This document shows positions 1-8,660 of a stretch of DNA of 64,000 nt, piece by piece. Source of the DNA: Fontibacter flavus (GTDB lineage: Bacteria > Bacteroidota > Bacteroidia > Cytophagales > Cyclobacteriaceae); NCBI RefSeq assembly GCF_042432905.1, contig NZ_JBHLWI010000006.1, positions 1-64,000 on the forward strand, in the 5' to 3' direction. Made by a program: the position numbers and the translations under genes. The notes beneath the pieces are model-generated. The model was given only the letters and a program-made list of their open reading frames with translations, had not been told where the DNA came from and did no database searches. Position 1 is the stretch's first letter. Each line of letters opens with the position of its first letter.

Positions 1-1
1 C

Positions 2-1309
2 ACTCAGGATCCCTCAAACACGGCAATTGTCCCCAGTTCGCTGTCCATCAACGACCAGACACTCTCTGAACTCATCGCTTCTTTCAACAACCTCCAGAGA
101 GAAAGGGAAAGAATGCTCAGGACTACGCAGCCCAACAATCCCATCGTGGTCAGCCTCAACCAGCAGATAGCATCCCTGAGAACAAACATCCTTGAGAACA
201 TCAGAAACATCAAAAACGGCCTCGAAATCTCAAGAAACAGCCTAACGGAAACCTCTGACCAGTTCCAGTCCAGGGCCTCAAGGGTACCCGTCATCGAAAG
301 GGAACTCCTCGACATCTCCAGACAGCAGGCAATCAAACAGGAACACTACCTCCTGCTGACCAGAAAAAGGGAAGAGGCTGCGCTCTCGCTCGCGGCAACT
401 TCGGTCACCAACTCCAAGGTCATTGACCCGCCAAGGGCATCAAGCAAACCCGTCAAACCCAAAAAAATACTCATTTACGGGCTCGGAATTGTTCTCGGAC
501 TCGCATTCCCGATCGGGCTCATCTTCATCAGGGACCTCATCGAGGAGAAAATCGAGTTCAGGGCCGACATTGAGGCACTGACATCAACCAAAATCCTCGG
601 CGAAATCTCCAGAAGCAAACAGACTCCGGATGGGCCCGTCATTGCCAAAAATACCAGAAACCTCATCGCTGAACAGTTCCGGTTCATCAGAAGCAACCTG
701 ACCGCAATTGCCGCCAAAAACAACTCAAAGGTCATCATGGTCACTTCCGGTATCAGCGGGGAGGGGAAAACTTTCTTCAGCATCAACCTCGCCGCTAGTC
801 TCGGCCTAATCGGAAAATCAGTGGCGGTACTCGAACTCGACCTCAGAAGACCCGCAATGCTCTCCGCTATAGGCATCAGCCAGGGACAGGGAATCTCCGA
901 TTACCTGGCAAACCCCAAAATCAAAACCACAAATATTGCCAGACAGATGCCGGGATTGGACAATGTCACCGTTTTCGGAGCAGGAAAAACAACCGAAGAC
1001 CCTTCCGAACTCATGGCAGGGGACAGAATGAAAATGCTCATCAGCGAACTGTCCGCTAAATACGACTTCGTCATCATCGATACAGCTCCCGTTGGACTCG
1101 TATCGGACGCTTTCATGCTCGCCGATTTTGCCGAAATCACCGTCTTCATGGTTCGGTACGGACATTCTTCAAAACCACAGATCAAAACAATCGAAGACAT
1201 CAGAACAAATAAAAAATTCAAATTGCCACTCATCGTACTCAACGATGCCAAAATGGAAATCACTTACGGATACGGTAACAAATACGCCTCAAATTATTAT
1301 CAGAAATAA
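2..1309 (+). CDS. Polysaccharide chain-length regulator / BY-type tyrosine kinase (Wzc-like), 5'-truncated
   Basis: The reading frame is open from the window edge, so the 5' end is missing; 435 codons are visible. The visible part starts inside the periplasmic coiled-coil region, passes a membrane segment near visible residues 155-177 and ends in a cytoplasmic kinase domain. The kinase has a Walker A motif (GISGEGKT, visible residues 250-257), a Walker A' motif (VLELDLRRP) and a Walker B motif (FVIIDTAP). The C terminus is tyrosine-rich (YGYGNKYASNYYQK), the usual autophosphorylation cluster of bacterial tyrosine kinases that control polymer length and export. It heads a run of glycan genes on the same strand. 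Its composition is odd: Leu and Ile are mostly CTC and ATC and the coding strand is rich in A and C, unlike the AT-rich genes that follow. Confidence 0.9.
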   Translation, partial: TQDPSNTAIVPSSLSINDQTLSELIASFNNLQRERERMLRTTQPNNPIVVSLNQQIASLRTNILENIRNIKNGLEISRNSLTETSDQFQSRASRVPVIERELLDISRQQAIKQEHYLLLTRKREEAALSLAATSVTNSKVIDPPRASSKPVKPKKILIYGLGIVLGLAFPIGLIFIRDLIEEKIEFRADIEALTSTKILGEISRSKQTPDGPVIAKNTRNLIAEQFRFIRSNLTAIAAKNNSKVIMVTSGISGEGKTFFSINLAASLGLIGKSVAVLELDLRRPAMLSAIGISQGQGISDYLANPKIKTTNIARQMPGLDNVTVFGAGKTTEDPSELMAGDRMKMLISELSAKYDFVIIDTAPVGLVSDAFMLADFAEITVFMVRYGHSSKPQIKTIEDIRTNKKFKLPLIVLNDAKMEITYGYGNKYASNYYQK

Positions 1310-1340
1310 CTTTCTATTCTGAGAAAACAAAATGAAAAAT

Positions 1341-1376
1341 CCGGCTGGTCTTTATCCATTAATAAAAACCAGTCGG
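1341..1376 (+). terminator. Possible weak terminator or leader hairpin after the BY-kinase gene
   Basis: CCGGCTGGT (1341-1349) can pair with ACCAGTCGG (1368-1376) with one G-U pair. It lies 31 bases after the kinase stop codon and 28 bases before the flippase start. No clear T-tract follows, so it may be a processing or attenuation hairpin instead of a true terminator. Confidence 0.35.
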
Positions 1377-1404
1377 AAATATTCAATGCCACCTTTTATT
1401 TAAA

Positions 1405-2838
1405 ATGCTAAAAAAGATAGTTCAGCATAAGGTATTTAAGAATTTTTCCTATCTCACTTTTGGAACGGTAGTTTCTCAAATACTGGGGTTAATTACAGTA
1501 TTAAAAATTACAAAAGTCCTACATCCTGATGATTATGGAAGCTATACCTTTATTATGGCTCAGGGAACCCTACTAATGTATATAGGTGATTTGGGAATTA
1601 GGAATGTATTTATACGAACTATTGCGAGAGACCCTTCCAAAACTAATGACATGGTTTACAATGGTCTGCTACTTAGAAGTCTAGCTGTCACTTTATTATG
1701 CCTTATATACATTGGATATAATTATTTATTGGGAAGTTTAGATACTGTTGATCTAATATTAGTATTTGCATTTGCCTATATTTCTGTTTTTGGGAAATTG
1801 TTTGAAATGGCCTATTTGGGTCATCAAAAAATGTTGCCTCCCGCAATAATCAATTTAATTTTTTCTTTCATATGGTTTGTTTTCGTATTTATCATACCTG
1901 AATCTTGGATAGAAGTATTCTTTTTATTGGTTGTTTTCTTTGGACTAAATGCATTTAAAAACTTGGTGTTTTTTCTCAGTCTTAAAAGAGCAAACCTGCT
2001 ATTAGGCCCAATTCCCAATTTTTGGAAATCTTCCAAAGCGGTTGTAAATGAAAGCTGGCCCTATTTTGCCATGATACTCATTATGCTTCCGTTTAGTAAG
2101 CTCTCCAATAATTTTTTGGATATAAATTCCACAATCGAACAAGTAGGCTACTTTAATTTATCAGAAAGATTTACTGGACCGGTTTCTATTGTTTTAGATA
2201 TGGCGCTAACCGCAATATTTCCAAATCTTTCCGCATTATGGATAACCAATCAGGTACAGTTCAGACAAGTAATCCAAAAAGGATTTAAATATTATATGTT
2301 ATTGGGGATGACCTTGTGTTTCGGTTTCACGCTTTTTGCAGGTGAAATCCTCGGTTTATTATTCCCGGCAAGTTATGCCCCCGCTGTAATAATCTGCCAA
2401 ATGCAGGTATGGTACTTTTTTCTTTCCTCAGTGGATAGTTTGATAGGAACCATCCTTGGTGCTACAAATAATGAAAGGAAAATACTGAAGTTAGCAATAG
2501 TCAACTCTTCCATTTCAACACCTATCCTCTTTTATGGCAGTACTTTCGGTGCTTTAGGACTTGCTACTGCATTTGTAGGAACATTCGCAATTTTTCAGTT
2601 TTATTTATGGTTCACTTTCAAAAAGACTACATCTATCAATGTGGAAGACAAAATACTGATGTGGATTTTTGCAATCATTTTATTCATCTCATCTAACTTT
2701 ATACTTTCAGATTTTGGCATATTGATCAAAATACTCTTTGGGTTTTCCACACTTTTCCTTATGGCTGCTTACCTTTTCAAAGATAAAATTCTAGCCTTTT
2801 ACTTAAGGTGGCAGCAGTCAAAAACCGGTAAATCATGA
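1405..2838 (+). CDS. Wzx-like polysaccharide flippase
   Basis: This 477-residue, almost wholly hydrophobic protein resembles the MATE/Wzx oligosaccharide flippases, which move lipid-linked glycan repeat units across the inner membrane. Roughly 12-14 membrane segments can be drawn, beginning with an amphipathic N terminus (HKVFKNFSYLTFGTVVSQIL) typical of polysaccharide synthesis proteins; the length fits the family. It begins 95 bases after the kinase gene, and the next gene overlaps its stop by four bases (ATGA), so translational coupling is likely. The role is inferred from the fold and from the neighbouring glycosyltransferases and Wzy-like polymerase. The substrate cannot be read from sequence. 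Base composition is AT-rich, like the genes after it and unlike the kinase gene before it. Confidence 0.85.
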   Translation: MLKKIVQHKVFKNFSYLTFGTVVSQILGLITVLKITKVLHPDDYGSYTFIMAQGTLLMYIGDLGIRNVFIRTIARDPSKTNDMVYNGLLLRSLAVTLLCLIYIGYNYLLGSLDTVDLILVFAFAYISVFGKLFEMAYLGHQKMLPPAIINLIFSFIWFVFVFIIPESWIEVFFLLVVFFGLNAFKNLVFFLSLKRANLLLGPIPNFWKSSKAVVNESWPYFAMILIMLPFSKLSNNFLDINSTIEQVGYFNLSERFTGPVSIVLDMALTAIFPNLSALWITNQVQFRQVIQKGFKYYMLLGMTLCFGFTLFAGEILGLLFPASYAPAVIICQMQVWYFFLSSVDSLIGTILGATNNERKILKLAIVNSSISTPILFYGSTFGALGLATAFVGTFAIFQFYLWFTFKKTTSINVEDKILMWIFAIILFISSNFILSDFGILIKILFGFSTLFLMAAYLFKDKILAFYLRWQQSKTGKS

Positions 2839-3914
2839 AAAAAATATTGATCATAACTAAAACTCAATTTGGCTATTTCATTGATCCTTTAAAGTATTGT
2901 GAATACCTCAAAGATCAATACAATATTACTTATGTCTCATGGGATTTTGGATTACTTAAATCAGAGATTTCAGGAATTGATACTCATTATTTACCTCGAA
3001 AAGGAAATAAAATCTTAAGATATCTTAAATTTTTAAAAGATGTCCACGATCAAATGAATTCAGAAAAATTCGATTTGATATTCATGGTGTTCTTTCCTGG
3101 TGTTTCATTGCTAAAGATTACCAATCCTACAAAATTAATTAATCTGGACATAAGGACTGCCTCAGTTTTAAAAAATCCAATTAGGAATTTTTTAAATGAT
3201 TTATTTATAAAACTCGAATGTTCATTTTTCACCAACATTTCTGTCATAACTGAAGGTGTTGCTAATAACCTTAACATCAAGAAATTTCACCTTCTACCAC
3301 TTGGCGGAGAAAGCTTCACCCAAAAAGATAAAACCTTTGAAAATATCCATTTGATCTATGTTGGTACTTTAGAAAACAGAGATATGATCAGTTGTGTCAA
3401 GGGGTTTCATTTGTTTTTGAAAAACTATTGGAATGAAACTCTTGCCAAAAACATCAAATTTACTCTGATTGGAGATTCCCCTGGAAATGAACTGTCGGAA
3501 ATCAAAGAATATATCCAAAAGAACAACCTGGAAAAAGTTATTAAGACAGAAGGATATGTTTTAAATACCAAACTACAACCTTACATGGAGGAAGCCAACA
3601 TTGGAATAAGCTTCGTTCCGATGACAGATTACTTTGATGTACAGCCTCCCACCAAAACTTACGAATATCTATTATCAGGGCTTCCGGTGATAGCCACTAA
3701 AACTCAAGAAAATATTAAAGTCATCAATGATCAAAACGGTGTATTGATAGAAGATAATGCAGAATCATTTTGTAATGGACTTAACTTATTGATAACAAGG
3801 AAAAACCAGTTTAACTCATCAGAAATCAGAAAAAGTAATCAACAACATCATTGGGGTTCAATAATATCATCAAATCTGAAAAACTATTTTGAAAATTTAA
3901 TGAAAAAAAGCTAA
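2835..3914 (+). CDS. Glycosyltransferase, GT4-like
   Basis: This 359-residue protein looks like a GT-B fold glycosyltransferase. The C-terminal half carries the recognisable part: a LIYVGTLENRD strand near residue 174, an LIGDSPG turn near 211, and the nucleotide-sugar site TKTYEYLLSGLPVIATKT near 273-290. The N-terminal half is divergent, so the donor and acceptor are unknown. Its start overlaps the flippase stop by four bases (ATGA). A perfect 9-bp AT-rich hairpin (3911-3919 with 3923-3931) includes the stop codon, but without a T-tract it is unlikely to terminate. It presumably adds one sugar to the lipid-linked repeat unit of the surface polysaccharide. Confidence 0.8.
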   Translation: MKKILIITKTQFGYFIDPLKYCEYLKDQYNITYVSWDFGLLKSEISGIDTHYLPRKGNKILRYLKFLKDVHDQMNSEKFDLIFMVFFPGVSLLKITNPTKLINLDIRTASVLKNPIRNFLNDLFIKLECSFFTNISVITEGVANNLNIKKFHLLPLGGESFTQKDKTFENIHLIYVGTLENRDMISCVKGFHLFLKNYWNETLAKNIKFTLIGDSPGNELSEIKEYIQKNNLEKVIKTEGYVLNTKLQPYMEEANIGISFVPMTDYFDVQPPTKTYEYLLSGLPVIATKTQENIKVINDQNGVLIEDNAESFCNGLNLLITRKNQFNSSEIRKSNQQHHWGSIISSNLKNYFENLMKKS

Positions 3915-3972
3915 AAATCAACGATTTTTAGATAACATTTAATTTAATCACACCCAATTAATTCCCATAAAG

Positions 3973-5085
3973 ATGAAAGTTCTAAAACTTTACGAGCATA
4001 AGAATAATCCTGGTGGCATTGTCAATTTTCAGCTGGACTTAGAGAAGTATTTTCCAACTTCCAATAATACCTATTTGCACTTCAGAACAGGTAAAATTTT
4101 TGGACATCCCATTCTATCGAATAGAATAATCAGATATATAGATCTTTTGTTGTCCTATTTCTATTATCCGGTTCACCTTTTAATTCATTCTCCTGATGTA
4201 ATAGAAATCAATACTTCTTTTATCAAAAAGTCATTTATCCGAGATTTTATCTATCTAGAACTTTCAGTTCTTTTTGCCCCTAGTGCTAATAAAGTAATAT
4301 TTATCCATGGATGGGATAATACATTTCATGATTTTTTAATCAAAAACAGGAAGAATTATATGATAAAATTTCATCAAAACGCCGATCAAATCATTGTTTT
4401 GGCGGATGACTTTAAGCAACAATTGATTTCATCTGGTTTCTCAAAAAAGAAAATAGATACCTTGACAACAGGAATTGACTATCACTCCTTTGAAAAGGTT
4501 AAAAAAATTACATCTGATAAAACCAATATCTTGTTCCTCTCAAGGATAGAAAAAGACAAGGGTATTTATGAGTTTATGCAATCAATTCCTCAATTAATTG
4601 AAAAACATCACAACCTTCATTTTAATATTGCAGGGGTAGGCAATGATTTTGAGGAAGTTATTAATAGCGAAGTGGCGAAAAGCTATTTTGAGTACATCAC
4701 CTTTCATGGATACCTTAAGGGAGAACAAAAAATCAAACTTCTTAAAATGTCCGATATATATGTTTTTCCTTCCTCACATGGTGAAGGTTTTCCTATTTCC
4801 ATTTTAGAAGCCATGGGTTCTGGATTGCCACTCATTTATACGAGCTCGGGTGGGCTCCGGGAAAAACTATTAGATGGGCTTAACGGCATTGAAATACCTC
4901 CAAAAAATGTTGACGCAATCATCAAGGCGACTACCCGGCTTATAGAAAACCCTTCCTTACGGCTGAAAATGGGAGTTACGAATGAAAAGTTAATTCGGAA
5001 AAACTATGACATAGGGGCAATATTCATGAAGCTTGAGGAAATATATGCAAAAAAGGATCATAAAAAGTCTAAACATCTCGCTTAA
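3973..5085 (+). CDS. Glycosyltransferase family 4
   Basis: This 370-residue protein has the typical retaining GT4 architecture. The C-terminal Glycos_transf_1 domain starts near residue 175 with LFLSRIEKDKGIYEFM and contains the EX7E catalytic signature (EGFPISILE) followed by AMGSGLPLIYT. The N-terminal acceptor domain is AT-rich and weakly conserved. It starts 58 bases after the previous transferase. The position inside the run of flippase, polymerase and other transferases indicates a role in assembling the exopolysaccharide repeat unit on the cytoplasmic face of the membrane. Sugar specificity is not visible. Confidence 0.87.
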   Translation: MKVLKLYEHKNNPGGIVNFQLDLEKYFPTSNNTYLHFRTGKIFGHPILSNRIIRYIDLLLSYFYYPVHLLIHSPDVIEINTSFIKKSFIRDFIYLELSVLFAPSANKVIFIHGWDNTFHDFLIKNRKNYMIKFHQNADQIIVLADDFKQQLISSGFSKKKIDTLTTGIDYHSFEKVKKITSDKTNILFLSRIEKDKGIYEFMQSIPQLIEKHHNLHFNIAGVGNDFEEVINSEVAKSYFEYITFHGYLKGEQKIKLLKMSDIYVFPSSHGEGFPISILEAMGSGLPLIYTSSGGLREKLLDGLNGIEIPPKNVDAIIKATTRLIENPSLRLKMGVTNEKLIRKNYDIGAIFMKLEEIYAKKDHKKSKHLA

Positions 5086-5153
5086 CCATGGAAGAGTTGC
5101 TTTATGACAAAAGATGCCTTTGTTCATTAAAATAATGAAAAAACTGATCAATC

Positions 5154-6452
5154 ATGATTTCGGAAAGTACAGAGAAAAAGATCAAGTCCATAGTTCAAAT
5201 TGTCTTTTTAGTCCTTGTTGTTGCTATAAGTTTAAAGTTTTTTGATGCAAAATTTTTAGATCCAAAACCAGTGAAATACATGGCATTTTTATGTACATGG
5301 ACAATGATAGGACTTTCTTTGGTCCAAATAGTTAAACAAAAAGGAGAATTTACTTTTCCTGTTAGACTCATCTTTTTTTCCATTGCCTTTTCCATTTTTA
5401 TGGCATATTATTCATGGGATCAAAGCTTGTTTGAGGGATTATTAGAAACGACTGATTTCATGTTATGGCCCTTATTTTTTTTCTTGCTATACTTGAAAAT
5501 ACCGATTAAGACCCTTGAAAAAATAATAGTTGCTTTTGGTCTTCTTTATGCGATTCTATATTTCTACCAATATGCAAATTCCGGCACAGTTATTTTTGGC
5601 AAACCATTATGGGGAGACGAATTTTTAGAACAAAGAGGAGCAGTTAGAATTATTTTTCCTGGTGCAGGAATCTTCTTGTTGACCATTTTTATTTCTATCA
5701 CGAAAATCACCACGACGAAAGAATATAAATGGTTTTGGATAGGGGTAGCAGTTTTAGGCTTAATCATACCTGTAATGCAGGTTACCAGACAGTTTATTGC
5801 TGGAGTTTATCTTTTATATTTAATACACTTTTCAAAAGGATCTTCCTTCTTTAAAAAAATGATGGTTGTATTGTTTTTTATTGGAGGCTTCATTTTACTC
5901 TTACAATCTGACTTACCCATGATACAAGGTCTACTGGAAGTCGGACAAAGAGATGCCGAATTGGGATCAAATTATATCAGGGTATTGGCAGGAGAATATT
6001 TCATTAAGGATTTCTCACCCAATAATTGGAGTTATATTTTTGGCAATGGGGCACCCAATTGGGGAGTATCTAGCTATGGCCAATTTATTGAATCCCTTGC
6101 CTTGGAAAAAGAATTTTTTATGTCTGATGTTGGAATAATAGCGGTTTATGCCATGTTTGGTGTTTTCGCCATTTTAGGATTCCTCTTAATTTGGTACAAG
6201 AGTTTTACGATAAAAGTACCAGCAAAATATGCCTACGTGAAATATTACCTGTGGTATATTCTTTTCACAAGCGTGACATGGTATTCTGTATACCATTACC
6301 ATTACCTAGTTGCTACTATTTTTGCAATATATATTTATCAAACAGCTCTCGATGTCCAAAAAAGAGAAATGCTGGCAAAAAAACTTTTACTAAAGATCCA
6401 AAAATTAAATTCTAGCAAAACTTTTTCGGAACGATTAGAGGAAGTTAAGTAA
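5154..6452 (+). CDS. Wzy-like O-antigen/exopolysaccharide polymerase
   Basis: The protein has 432 residues with about ten to twelve predicted membrane segments and a large hydrophilic loop around residues 255-315 (roughly VGQRDAELGSNY to the ALEKEFFMSD stretch). This layout matches the O-antigen polymerase/ligase superfamily, which joins repeat units in the periplasm. Sequence conservation in this family is low, so the call rests on topology, length and context: it sits between glycosyltransferases, downstream of the flippase and kinase, as expected for a Wzx/Wzy-dependent pathway. An O-antigen ligase is the main alternative. The C terminus is basic and probably cytoplasmic. Confidence 0.75.
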   Translation: MISESTEKKIKSIVQIVFLVLVVAISLKFFDAKFLDPKPVKYMAFLCTWTMIGLSLVQIVKQKGEFTFPVRLIFFSIAFSIFMAYYSWDQSLFEGLLETTDFMLWPLFFFLLYLKIPIKTLEKIIVAFGLLYAILYFYQYANSGTVIFGKPLWGDEFLEQRGAVRIIFPGAGIFLLTIFISITKITTTKEYKWFWIGVAVLGLIIPVMQVTRQFIAGVYLLYLIHFSKGSSFFKKMMVVLFFIGGFILLLQSDLPMIQGLLEVGQRDAELGSNYIRVLAGEYFIKDFSPNNWSYIFGNGAPNWGVSSYGQFIESLALEKEFFMSDVGIIAVYAMFGVFAILGFLLIWYKSFTIKVPAKYAYVKYYLWYILFTSVTWYSVYHYHYLVATIFAIYIYQTALDVQKREMLAKKLLLKIQKLNSSKTFSERLEEVK

Positions 6453-6465
6453 AAATGACAATCTT

Positions 6466-7494
6466 ATGACAAAACAACCATTTTTGACTGTTGCTATGCC
6501 TGTCTTTAACGGGCAAAAATACTTGAAAGAAGCAATAGAAAGCGTTTTAGCACAGACTTATGATAATTTCGAACTCCTCATCATTGATGATGGCTCCACT
6601 GATCAATCTGTCGAAATAATCAAATCCATCAAAGACCCAAGAATAAGACTAGTTCAAAATGAAAGAAATTATGGCGTAGGCTATACCCGAAATGTCGGTA
6701 TAGATGAAGCTAAAGGTGAATATATGGCCTGGATGGATTGCGATGACCTAATACATCCCCAAAGATTAGAAAAACAACTTAACTACCTTTTGCAACACCC
6801 TGAAATAGGTATTTGTGGTACATGGATGGTAAGAATAGGAGAAGGTAGGGAAAAAACACTCAAATCTTCCACCAATCCAGAAATCATCAAAGCTTCTTTG
6901 TTTTTTTATCCATCAATATATCCTGCTACCGCTATGTATAATATGGCTCTTGTAAAAAAAACAGGAATAAGGTATGACAGAAGATTATTGGTCGCTGAGG
7001 ACTATGACTTTTATTTTGAAGCTTCATTCCACTTTCCATTACAGAACCTAGGCGAAATTCTCTATTCCTACAGAGCTTCTGAGACAAGTATCATGAAAAA
7101 ATATGAGGATCAGGAAGCGAAAATGCTGGAATTTCATACCATCATCAATAAAAAAGCATTTGACAAACTGGCGTTGGAAAAAAATGAAGAAAACCTTATC
7201 AAACACCGGAGAATAAAGTCAAAACATGTTTTTGATAACTGGAAAGACTATATGGACAGTTTTAATTGGTTACTACTTTTAAAGGAACAAAACAAAAAAC
7301 TTAATCTTTACAATCTAAATGCATTTGATGAAGTGCTTGGCAACATGTTTTATTTTGTCAGTAAAAAATCTTCCCAGCTAGGCTTGCGGGTATTTTTCTT
7401 TTACCTGAAAAATCTCATTAAGTTCAATCAGAAAAATTCCGGGTCTATTTTTAAATTGTTTGCAAGATGTCTGATCAAGTACAACAAATTCTAA
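6466..7494 (+). CDS. Glycosyltransferase family 2
   Basis: This 342-residue protein begins with a classical GT-A domain: TVAMPVFNGQKYLKEAIESV near residue 8, IIDDGSTDQS near 40 (nucleotide binding), a DXD-type metal motif (WMDCDDLIHP) near 91, and AEDYDFYFEA near 178, which supplies the ED catalytic-base position. It is therefore probably an inverting transferase using an NDP-sugar. The C-terminal hundred residues are basic and may contact the membrane. It starts 13 bases after the polymerase gene. A 200-base, very AT-rich gap without a recognisable gene follows (7495-7694), so the next genes may have their own promoter, although I could not identify one. Confidence 0.9.
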   Translation: MTKQPFLTVAMPVFNGQKYLKEAIESVLAQTYDNFELLIIDDGSTDQSVEIIKSIKDPRIRLVQNERNYGVGYTRNVGIDEAKGEYMAWMDCDDLIHPQRLEKQLNYLLQHPEIGICGTWMVRIGEGREKTLKSSTNPEIIKASLFFYPSIYPATAMYNMALVKKTGIRYDRRLLVAEDYDFYFEASFHFPLQNLGEILYSYRASETSIMKKYEDQEAKMLEFHTIINKKAFDKLALEKNEENLIKHRRIKSKHVFDNWKDYMDSFNWLLLLKEQNKKLNLYNLNAFDEVLGNMFYFVSKKSSQLGLRVFFFYLKNLIKFNQKNSGSIFKLFARCLIKYNKF

Positions 7495-7694
7495 GCATTG
7501 AATAATAAAAATAATATGTAATTATTTTGTGTTTATTTTTAAAAATTAAAAGTTGATTTTATATTCATATGTAAATTTCACCAAAATTAATTACTCAATT
7601 AGGGTCTAATTTCTACTCCACAATTTGTAACGAGATTTTGGTAGATAATTTTCATAATTCAGTTCTTTCTGATTTTTTAAACCCATATAAGATT

Positions 7695-8660
7695 ATGAAA
7701 AAAATACTTTTTATAACCAACATGTTTCCAACAAAGGAACATCCATTTGATGGAATCTTTATCAAGGAACAAATAGAAGAATTACAAAAAATACATCATT
7801 TTGAATATGAGGTATTGATCATTGATGGTATTTATAAGGGAAAAGGTGAATACCTAAAAAGTATTTTTACCATTCCAAAAAAAATTAGAGCCTATAATCC
7901 TGACATTATCCATATTCATTACGGTATTTCAGGATTATTCCTTCTTTTCTTCCAACCGAAACAAAAGGTTTTTGTCACTTTACACGGTAGTGATTTTAAT
8001 GATAGAGGCAGCAATAAACATCAGGTTTGGGTTTCAAGACAGGTAATCAAACGGGCAAACAAAGTGTTTGCCCAAAATAGCGAAATGTTAAAGAATGCTC
8101 TGATATACAATAAGAATGCAGAAATCCTTACCTGCGGAATTGACACTGAATATTTTGATATTCTAGACGATTTTGATATCCCCAAGAATTCCAAAACCAT
8201 TATTTTTCCCAGTAGTCCAACAAGAGAGGTTAAAAACTATCCTCTATTTTGTGAAGTAATAGAACAAATCAGAAAGATGAGCTCCTATAAGATTGAGGTT
8301 AAACACATAGAAAACTTGAATAGAGACCAAGTAAGGGAAACTCTAAATAAAGCAGATCTTTTACTGATGACTTCAAAAACAGAAGGATCACCACAGTCAG
8401 TTAAAGAAGCTTTATCTTGTGGCCTTCCTGTGGTCTCCGTACCTGTAGGGGATGTTGCTGAAATTCTATCAGACATTCCGAATTGCCATGTTTCTTTGAA
8501 ACATGATCCGAAAGAATTAGCCATACTAGCTTTGAATGCACTTGAAACAAGAAAAACCAATATTAGAAATGCATTCATTTCAAAAGGACATTATTGTACC
8601 AAGAAAATTTCCAAAAAACTTGCCGTTGATTATGGCTTTCAAAATATGGAACTTCTGTAA
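7695..8660 (+). CDS. Glycosyltransferase family 4
   Basis: The protein has 321 residues from the ATG at 7695, which gives the usual GT4 N terminus (MKKILFITNMFPTKEHPFDG). The longer frame from a TTG at 7638 would add 19 residues with no family-like features. An N-terminal acceptor domain contains HIHYGISG and VTLHGSDFND. The C-terminal domain contains CGIDTEYF and the EX7E signature EGSPQSVKE followed by ALSCGLPVVSVPVGDVAEIL. The stop codon shares one base with the start of the deacetylase gene (TAATG), so the two are probably translationally coupled. It likely completes the polysaccharide repeat unit; the sugar is unknown. Confidence 0.87.
   Translation: MKKILFITNMFPTKEHPFDGIFIKEQIEELQKIHHFEYEVLIIDGIYKGKGEYLKSIFTIPKKIRAYNPDIIHIHYGISGLFLLFFQPKQKVFVTLHGSDFNDRGSNKHQVWVSRQVIKRANKVFAQNSEMLKNALIYNKNAEILTCGIDTEYFDILDDFDIPKNSKTIIFPSSPTREVKNYPLFCEVIEQIRKMSSYKIEVKHIENLNRDQVRETLNKADLLLMTSKTEGSPQSVKEALSCGLPVVSVPVGDVAEILSDIPNCHVSLKHDPKELAILALNALETRKTNIRNAFISKGHYCTKKISKKLAVDYGFQNMELL

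Noticed and set aside
7638..7694. A longer start for the glycosyltransferase gene
   Set aside because: It begins with TTG and adds 19 residues without family features; the ATG at 7695 gives the typical N terminus.
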